Assembly (NCBI GenBank): GCA_028823185.1
Contig: JAPKBY010000038.1
Coordinates: 1-9,769, forward strand
Direction: 5' to 3'
From: Planctomycetota bacterium
GTDB taxonomy: Bacteria; Planctomycetota; UBA1135; GCA-002686595
Length of the DNA stretch: 9,769 bases
Position numbers and translations under genes: made by a program. The notes below the pieces were generated by a model, which had not been told where the DNA came from, ran no database searches, and saw only the letters and a program-made list of their open reading frames with translations. Of this stretch, positions 5,718-9,769 are shown piece after piece (positions within the stretch are counted from its first letter, which is position 1; each line of letters begins with the position of its first letter).

Positions 5718-6899
5718 CTAGAGATGCTCAGCGGCCGAGGCCGAAGATTCAATCCAATCAGCGAGGAGGACTCCGACCTGGTGATGACCGTCCACCGAGA
5801 GGTGAAGGTCCGTCCTCCAGAAGCAGTTTTTGGCACAGGCCTCAAGTGCCGAGCTCAGATCAAGGAGCTGGAGCTCTAGGCCAGCGGAGATCTCTGTGAA
5901 GCGCTCCCTGATTCGATGAGGGAGCGCGAGGTCTTCGTCTGTGAAACCGAGGAGCGCTCGAATCTCGAGCTCATGCTGAGCGAGCTCTTCTCGTGGGAGA
6001 GCGAGCGGCGAAGGTAGATACATGATCAAGAGCTCTGATCCATTCTCTCGGCAAGTGCGCTTGATCTGTTCGAGGATCTTAGCGGTGGTCTCGAGCGCGA
6101 AGCTCAGCTCTCCCGGTCGCTCCTTGAAGAAGAACAGTGAGCCATAGCCCTGTCCGAGGATGTGGGGTCTAAGCGCGATCACCTCGCCTCGTTTCAGCTT
6201 GCCCTCAGCGCTCAAGCCCTTGGACTTGCTGCCGTTGAAGATGTGCCCGAGCATCAGCACGTCCGTGAAGTCATTTCCAGCGAAGGTGGTGACGATCACG
6301 ATGTCAGGGGCGAGAGCGATGTGTTTTTCGATCACGCCGAGGTAGTTCCACATCGAGTGCCCACCGCGAGCACCGTTGAGAATCTCGATGCTCCGACCTG
6401 GATGAGCGCGGCTGAGGGTCTCTTCAGCTATAGCGCAGAGGTTCTCGCTGTTGTCGCAGATGCCATCTACGTGAGAGTCCCCGACGACGAGCACACGAAG
6501 ATCTGGTTTTGAGGTGGCCACCTCAGTATCACGTCTCATCCCGAGGGAGTTGGTCCGCATCGTCCAGCTCTGATTGGGATGCTCCTTGAAGGTGCGTTGA
6601 GCGTTCAGATTCGGCTCGTGCGTCCAGATCGCATGCCGGTCATAGCGGTGGTAGGGGTGATCTAAGCCGTAGATCACTTCCGCGAGCTCTTCATCCACGG
6701 TGATACGACCCAAGGGATCGGTCGTACCGCTCTCGCGAGCGCGCCGTGCGAGCTCTGCTATCGCAGGCTTCGATGCTCGATAAAAGCTGAGGTGCTTGTC
6801 CTCTTGGAGCTTGTTCCAGCTCGACCAGCCGAGCGGGCCAACGAAGAAGGCGAGTATGAGAAGCGAGACTGCGATAGCGATCCTGTTGTAGATCGTCAT
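5718..6899 (-). CDS. Membrane-anchored SGNH/GDSL hydrolase-like protein
   Basis: A 393-residue protein with one N-terminal membrane segment (residues 6-23) and a periplasmic SGNH-type domain. Block I is VLVVGDSHVDG with nucleophile Ser142, block II NGARGG (175-180), block III FAGNDF with Asn209, and the C-terminal acid/base block is TDLHLSVDGHH (363-373). A preceding RTNSLGMR stretch (115-122) is common just before the GDS motif in exopolysaccharide-linked SGNH proteins. The Asp364-x-His366 spacing resembles the AlgJ/AlgX acetyltransferase dyad rather than the DxxH of classical GDSL lipases; Asp370 and His372 are alternatives. A role as an esterase or acetyltransferase on a glycan or lipid is an inference, and the substrate is unknown. 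AGGA at 6908-6911 supports the ATG at 6899. It probably stands alone, diverging from crcB. Confidence 0.8.
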   Translation of the reverse strand: MTIYNRIAIAVSLLILAFFVGPLGWSSWNKLQEDKHLSFYRASKPAIAELARRARESGTTDPLGRITVDEELAEVIYGLDHPYHRYDRHAIWTHEPNLNAQRTFKEHPNQSWTMRTNSLGMRRDTEVATSKPDLRVLVVGDSHVDGICDNSENLCAIAEETLSRAHPGRSIEILNGARGGHSMWNYLGVIEKHIALAPDIVIVTTFAGNDFTDVLMLGHIFNGSKSKGLSAEGKLKRGEVIALRPHILGQGYGSLFFFKERPGELSFALETTAKILEQIKRTCRENGSELLIMYLPSPLALPREELAQHELEIRALLGFTDEDLALPHRIRERFTEISAGLELQLLDLSSALEACAKNCFWRTDLHLSVDGHHQVGVLLADWIESSASAAEHL

Positions 6900-6915
6900 T
6901 AGCTAAATCCTAGCG

Positions 6916-6947
6916 CTACAGCGGACGAATGAATCTGCCTACAGCGG
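6916..6947. repeat. Nine-base direct repeat upstream of crcB and the SGNH gene
   Basis: CTACAGCGG occurs at 6916-6924 and again at 6939-6947, a spacing of 23 bases, in the 102-bp divergent gap (6900-7001). An 8-bp palindrome TAGCGCTA (6911-6918) abuts the first copy. Two sites about two helix turns apart could bind a regulator, but nothing else supports this. Confidence 0.3.
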
Positions 6948-7001
6948 GAAAAGCTCGCATGCTGACTCGAACTTGGAGGCTGAGCAGGTAATGATCTGGG
7001 C

Positions 7002-7373
7002 ATGCAACAAGTCTTATGGGTTGGCGCAGGTGGATTTATAGGTGCAGTGCTCCGGTTCGGAGTGAGCGCGTGCTTGCCGAGCGACCGCTTCTCAGCGGGT
7101 ACGCTCTTCGTTAATACGCTCGGTTGTTTCCTGATCGGTGCCGTCGCCGGTTGGGTCGGCGCGCGCGGTGAGCTTGACCCACAAACTCGTGGGCTCTTGA
7201 TTGTCGGAGTCTTGGGATCGTTCACGACCTTCTCAGCCTTTGGCGATGAGGTCGTGGAGTTAGCGCAAGTCGGACGACACCTCGCCGCTGCAGGAATTGT
7301 CGCAGCTCATCTCTGTCTAGGCCTCGGAGCTGTTGTCGCCGGACGAGCCCTCGCGCTCTTCGCGCTGCGCTAA
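7002..7373 (+). CDS. crcB: Fluoride ion channel CrcB/Fluc
   Basis: Small four-helix membrane protein of 123 residues, normal for the family. Fluc proteins assemble as antiparallel dual-topology dimers that let fluoride out of the cytoplasm. Signatures are in order: GGFIGAVLRF (10-19) with the conserved Arg18, GTLFVNTLGCFLIG (33-46) with pore Asn38, and VLGSFTTFSAFGDE (70-83) carrying the Phe74 and Phe77 of the phenylalanine box. Hydrophobic helices span about 4-24, 33-53, 64-86 and 95-121. The ATG at 7002 has only a weak AGGT 12 bases upstream, but the first motif begins ten residues in, leaving little room for another start. No fluoride riboswitch is recognisable upstream. The gene converges on the DUF4340 gene and appears to be a single-gene unit. 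Identity is near certain. Confidence 0.95.
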   Translation: MQQVLWVGAGGFIGAVLRFGVSACLPSDRFSAGTLFVNTLGCFLIGAVAGWVGARGELDPQTRGLLIVGVLGSFTTFSAFGDEVVELAQVGRHLAAAGIVAAHLCLGLGAVVAGRALALFALR

Positions 7374-7386
7374 CTAGCCCACAAGA

Positions 7387-7400
7387 GGCGACCGCTCGCC
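7387..7400. terminator. Hairpin between convergent crcB and DUF4340 genes
   Basis: GGCGA-CCGC-TCGCC, a 5-bp GC-rich stem with a 4-base loop, occupies half of the 28-bp gap between the two stop codons. Its location suggests a shared 3'-end structure, but no T run follows on either strand. Confidence 0.3.
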
Positions 7401-7401
7401 A

Positions 7402-8397
7402 CTACCTAAGCCAGCGCTCCCAAGGGTTCTTGTCGTCTGCGATGGTCATCGCTCGCGCGTCGGGAGCGACCAATCTCGACCATCCTTTAGGGAGCAAGAG
7501 GAGCATGCCGCTGCTCTTGTTCTGCAGGTAGACGTCACCGTTGACCTCTCTGCCGAGCACGAGCTCGATCGGCTTGGCCTCAGGTGGGAAGAGGGTGATC
7601 TGGGCCATCGGAGGATTGAACCCACGATCCTTCACATCAGAGGGGTCTCCAAAGCCCGCGTAGGGAGCTCTCTGAAGGAAGGCGAGCCAACCCGCTAAGC
7701 GATAAGGCAGCACCTTCGACCGCGCGCTCCCATCTGTGAGGATCCACTCTCTCTGACCTCCATTGTCCTCTGGTCTGAGCTCAAGAGAGTCACCATCCTC
7801 AAAGTCGATGAAGGCTCGGAGGACGCCTCGACCTGGGTTCAGATCACACCCCGCAGTGATCCGCCTGTCCAAGAGAGGGGGCAGGCCTGCGCTCTTGCGG
7901 CTGATGGAGGAGGCTATCTTTGTTGAGTCGAGCTCCCAGATCTCCTCGGTGCCTGCGCGTCTTACGAAGACTGAGGAGCCGTTAGGAGAGCTCACGCGAT
8001 CACCGATTGAGAAGACCAGGTCGCTCGCTCCCTCTCGGAAGAACTCGACCTCAGCGGCTGCGTCAAAGCCAAAGTCGGTGAGCCCCTCTCTTGTGCTAGG
8101 CGACACTCTCAAGCTCGCTGTGCGCGTGAGGAGAGCGCGAGTGAGGTCCGTGATGAGGCGCGGGTCACCGACCGCGCCATAGGCCGTGACGCAGCGCCAT
8201 ATTCCACCGCTGCGCCGGTACTCGAAGCGCTCGTCCGCGACCGTGAGCGCGAAGCCTGTCAACTGAAGCTCTGCTTGCTCACTCTCCGGTATCAAGGGGC
8301 GGTGAAGGTTCTCTGCCTCTGTAGTGGAGGGCTCGATAGAGCGCTCTAAGAAGAGCAGCCCGGCGAGGATCCCTGCGAGGAGTGCGATCGTTCTCAT
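7402..8397 (-). CDS. DUF4340-type envelope protein
   Basis: A 331-residue protein with one N-terminal membrane helix (about residues 3-18) and a beta-rich exported remainder. Sequence features fit DUF4340: a W-x-C/V strand after the anchor (GGIWRCVTAYGAVGD, 64-78), a segment predicting DLTRALL and a later FSIGDR strand (129-134), VFVRRAGTEEIWELDS (143-158), and EWILTDG (217-223). Biochemical function of this family is not established. The start at 8397 is firm: AAGGAGGAG (8401-8409) lies just before it, and ATGA overlaps the stop of the upstream GldG-like gene, so the two are translationally coupled. Annotating it from 8472 would place 25 extra residues inside the neighbour. GldG-like plus DUF4340 is a recurrent pairing in ABC-transporter loci, so it probably works with that complex. 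The domain name is likely but based on context and pattern. Confidence 0.75.
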   Translation of the reverse strand: MRTIALLAGILAGLLFLERSIEPSTTEAENLHRPLIPESEQAELQLTGFALTVADERFEYRRSGGIWRCVTAYGAVGDPRLITDLTRALLTRTASLRVSPSTREGLTDFGFDAAAEVEFFREGASDLVFSIGDRVSSPNGSSVFVRRAGTEEIWELDSTKIASSISRKSAGLPPLLDRRITAGCDLNPGRGVLRAFIDFEDGDSLELRPEDNGGQREWILTDGSARSKVLPYRLAGWLAFLQRAPYAGFGDPSDVKDRGFNPPMAQITLFPPEAKPIELVLGREVNGDVYLQNKSSGMLLLLPKGWSRLVAPDARAMTIADDKNPWERWLR

Positions 8398-9769
8398 GAA
8401 CTCCTCCTTGAGCGTCGCGCTCCGATGGAGGCTAGAACGAGCGGTGCGCAAGCGATGAGGAACATGCGCCAAGCGAACCTCTCCGTCGGCGAGGGCTGTT
8501 CAAAACCTCTCGGGGCTTCCCTGTGAGAGAGCATGCTTACGAGCGCAGGCTCCAAGCTGAGACGAGCGACGGAGTGCAGCAAGAGCTGAGCGTGGTCCGT
8601 GCCAGGAGCGTGAAGGTGCGCGCTGCGGAAGGGTGCGCTGGACCCGATCATGGAGAGAGTGCCGTCTCCGGTCGCCGCCTCTTGGTCGATGACGAGCCGT
8701 TCGTTCTCGTCTACACGGCAGCTCGGGAGAGCGCCCATGAGATCCGCAGCTAAAATGGGCGCGTCGCCCCAGTGGATGTTGGCGGGATCCTCCATAGAAC
8801 CAGAGAGCGCGCTCGGGCTCAGATCGCCACCCTCCCAGGCGTGGTTCCAAGAGGCGTCGCTAGCGAAGAGCCACGGCTTCAGCTCTAGGCCTCGTGCGCT
8901 GAGCTTGGCCTCATCTACGGAGAGCGCGTTCGCGCCGGCGAGCACGAGCTCTCCATAGGCCTCAGCGCCGAGGATTCGCACGCAGAAGGACTCGCTCGCT
9001 GGAGTCAGGACTGTTTGGGGCGCCTGTCCAGGGCGGTCACTCCGAGTCGAGATGAGGGCCGTGCCTCGTAGGGAGTCAAAGAGCGGCTGCGGGTTGAGCG
9101 TGAGTCCCAGCTCAAGGAACGGAGAGACATCTAGGTCGGGATAGAGCGGACGCAGCCAGTAGGCGAGGGCGTGATCATTCTCGCTGAGGCGCCTCGCGAG
9201 GAGATCGTGCTCTTGCGCGCAGAGCAGCGCGCTCCCTCCCTGATTGAGGTGCGTGAAGAGTGAGGCATAGATAGCTTTCGCGTCTCGTCTAGGTTGGAAG
9301 AGGAGCAAGGCATCAACGACTTGTTCCTCTGGGCCTCCTCCCTCGTTGAGATCTTGAAGAGCGAAGCCATGTGCAGATAGCCAGGCGCGCGCGGCTTGAT
9401 AAGGGTCAGCCGCACCAGGCGTGAAGAGACCTTGGTTTTGGTAGTCGAGCACCGCCTCTGCTGGAGAGATCAAGGGGCGATCGCTGGAGACTTCGATGAG
9501 AGGTGGGCTCCCGTCTCGGAGCGTGCGCAGCGCGAGCGCGACGCGGAAGCGCAGCCGCTCATGGGTGGCGATGTCGCTGAGATCCAAGGAGACGCTCTTC
9601 CCATCTGGCGTGTGGAGGCGGGCGCCGACGCAGAGCTCTCGTGAAGCTCTCCGCTCAGAGAGAGGGTCTGAGAAGGTCTTTGTGGTGAGCTCTAAGAGCG
9701 CAGCAGCCTCGCTCGCGTTCACTCTGCGTTCGCGAAAGAGGACGCCGGTGGCCTGACATAAGCTCCGTA
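8394..9769 (-). CDS. GldG-like ABC-transporter auxiliary protein, 5' end outside window
   Basis: The frame is open from the window edge to TGA at 8394-8396, giving 458 visible codons. A GTG at 9722 could serve as a start, but it has no ribosome-binding site and the sequence just after it looks mid-domain, so the true start is probably beyond 9769. Features match the GldG/ABC_transp_aux type: a DLSDIATHERLRFRVALALRTL helix, a VVDALLLFQP strand then a FTHLNQGGSALL segment, an ASDASWNHAW motif typical of the second half, a late DAPILAADL strand, and a single C-terminal membrane helix at about 8418-8465 followed by an Arg-rich tail. Such proteins sit in the envelope beside an ABC-2 permease and ATPase, best known from gliding motility. 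It overlaps the DUF4340 gene by four bases. Transport substrate unknown; involvement in gliding cannot be claimed. Confidence 0.75.
   Translation of the reverse strand, partial: RSLCQATGVLFRERRVNASEAAALLELTTKTFSDPLSERRASRELCVGARLHTPDGKSVSLDLSDIATHERLRFRVALALRTLRDGSPPLIEVSSDRPLISPAEAVLDYQNQGLFTPGAADPYQAARAWLSAHGFALQDLNEGGGPEEQVVDALLLFQPRRDAKAIYASLFTHLNQGGSALLCAQEHDLLARRLSENDHALAYWLRPLYPDLDVSPFLELGLTLNPQPLFDSLRGTALISTRSDRPGQAPQTVLTPASESFCVRILGAEAYGELVLAGANALSVDEAKLSARGLELKPWLFASDASWNHAWEGGDLSPSALSGSMEDPANIHWGDAPILAADLMGALPSCRVDENERLVIDQEAATGDGTLSMIGSSAPFRSAHLHAPGTDHAQLLLHSVARLSLEPALVSMLSHREAPRGFEQPSPTERFAWRMFLIACAPLVLASIGARRSRRSS

Noticed and set aside
6900..7001. Fluoride riboswitch upstream of crcB
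   Set aside because: The conserved GGNGAUGG start, the UCGCC pairing element and the terminal GGCUCCUAC-like segment of the crcB motif are not recognisable in the 102-bp gap.
8398..8472. Start of the DUF4340 gene at 8472
   Set aside because: The extra 25 residues lie inside the GldG-like gene, and the ATG at 8397 has a strong Shine-Dalgarno sequence and is followed by the membrane anchor.
9720..9722. GTG as the true start of the GldG-like gene
   Set aside because: No ribosome-binding site precedes it, the frame stays open to the window edge, and the expected N-terminal anchor and first domain part are missing, so the gene is more likely cut by the edge.
1..9769. Mobile elements, CRISPR arrays, tRNA or other RNA genes
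   Set aside because: No transposase, integrase, terminal inverted repeats, regularly spaced repeats or cloverleaf sequences were seen; gaps between genes are all under 160 bp.

Overview
The window looks like a stretch of a chromosome from a free-living, aerobic, diderm (Gram-negative-type) bacterium. It is moderately GC-rich by eye, codes on both strands with short gaps, and holds no rRNA, tRNA, IS element, integrase, phage gene or CRISPR array. Three neighbouring proteins begin with lipoprotein-like signal sequences, one of them a di-haem c-type peroxidase, which points to a periplasm and outer membrane. The GldG-like plus DUF4340 gene pair at the right end is a context I associate with Planctomycetota, Myxococcota and similar lineages. 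I cannot assign a taxon from sequence alone.

Layout. The 3' end of a TPR-repeat gene (+, 1-264) converges on a two-gene minus-strand unit of a lipoprotein aldose 1-epimerase (888-2000) and a lipoprotein glutathione peroxidase (313-894), whose coding regions overlap by 7 bp. A 143-bp divergent intergenic region separates these from a di-haem peroxidase of the CcpA/MauG type (+, 2144-3352). Next on the plus strand is the translation-associated ATPase YchF (3426-4514), which converges with 22 bp between stops on class I fructose-1,6-bisphosphatase (-, 4537-5562). Upstream of that lies an anchored SGNH hydrolase-like protein (-, 5718-6899), then, divergently, a fluoride channel CrcB/Fluc (+, 7002-7373). 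The right end is a minus-strand operon: a GldG-like ABC-transporter auxiliary protein cut by the window edge (8394-9769) and a DUF4340 protein (7402-8397), joined by an ATGA overlap.

How the genes fit together. The left half has an envelope oxidative-stress flavour: two different exported peroxidases, a thiol GPx and a haem peroxidase, flank a secreted mutarotase. The middle is housekeeping (YchF, gluconeogenic FBPase). The right end is part of a GldG-type ABC system whose ATPase and permease genes probably lie beyond 9769.

I do not see a clear undescribed system. The points most worth a second look are a MauG-like tyrosine at the expected axial-ligand position of the haem peroxidase, its acidic inter-haem insert carrying an 18-bp tandem duplication, a hairpin that contains the ychF ribosome-binding site and lies close to a candidate transcription start, and an NxxD in place of the expected NxxE specificity motif in YchF.
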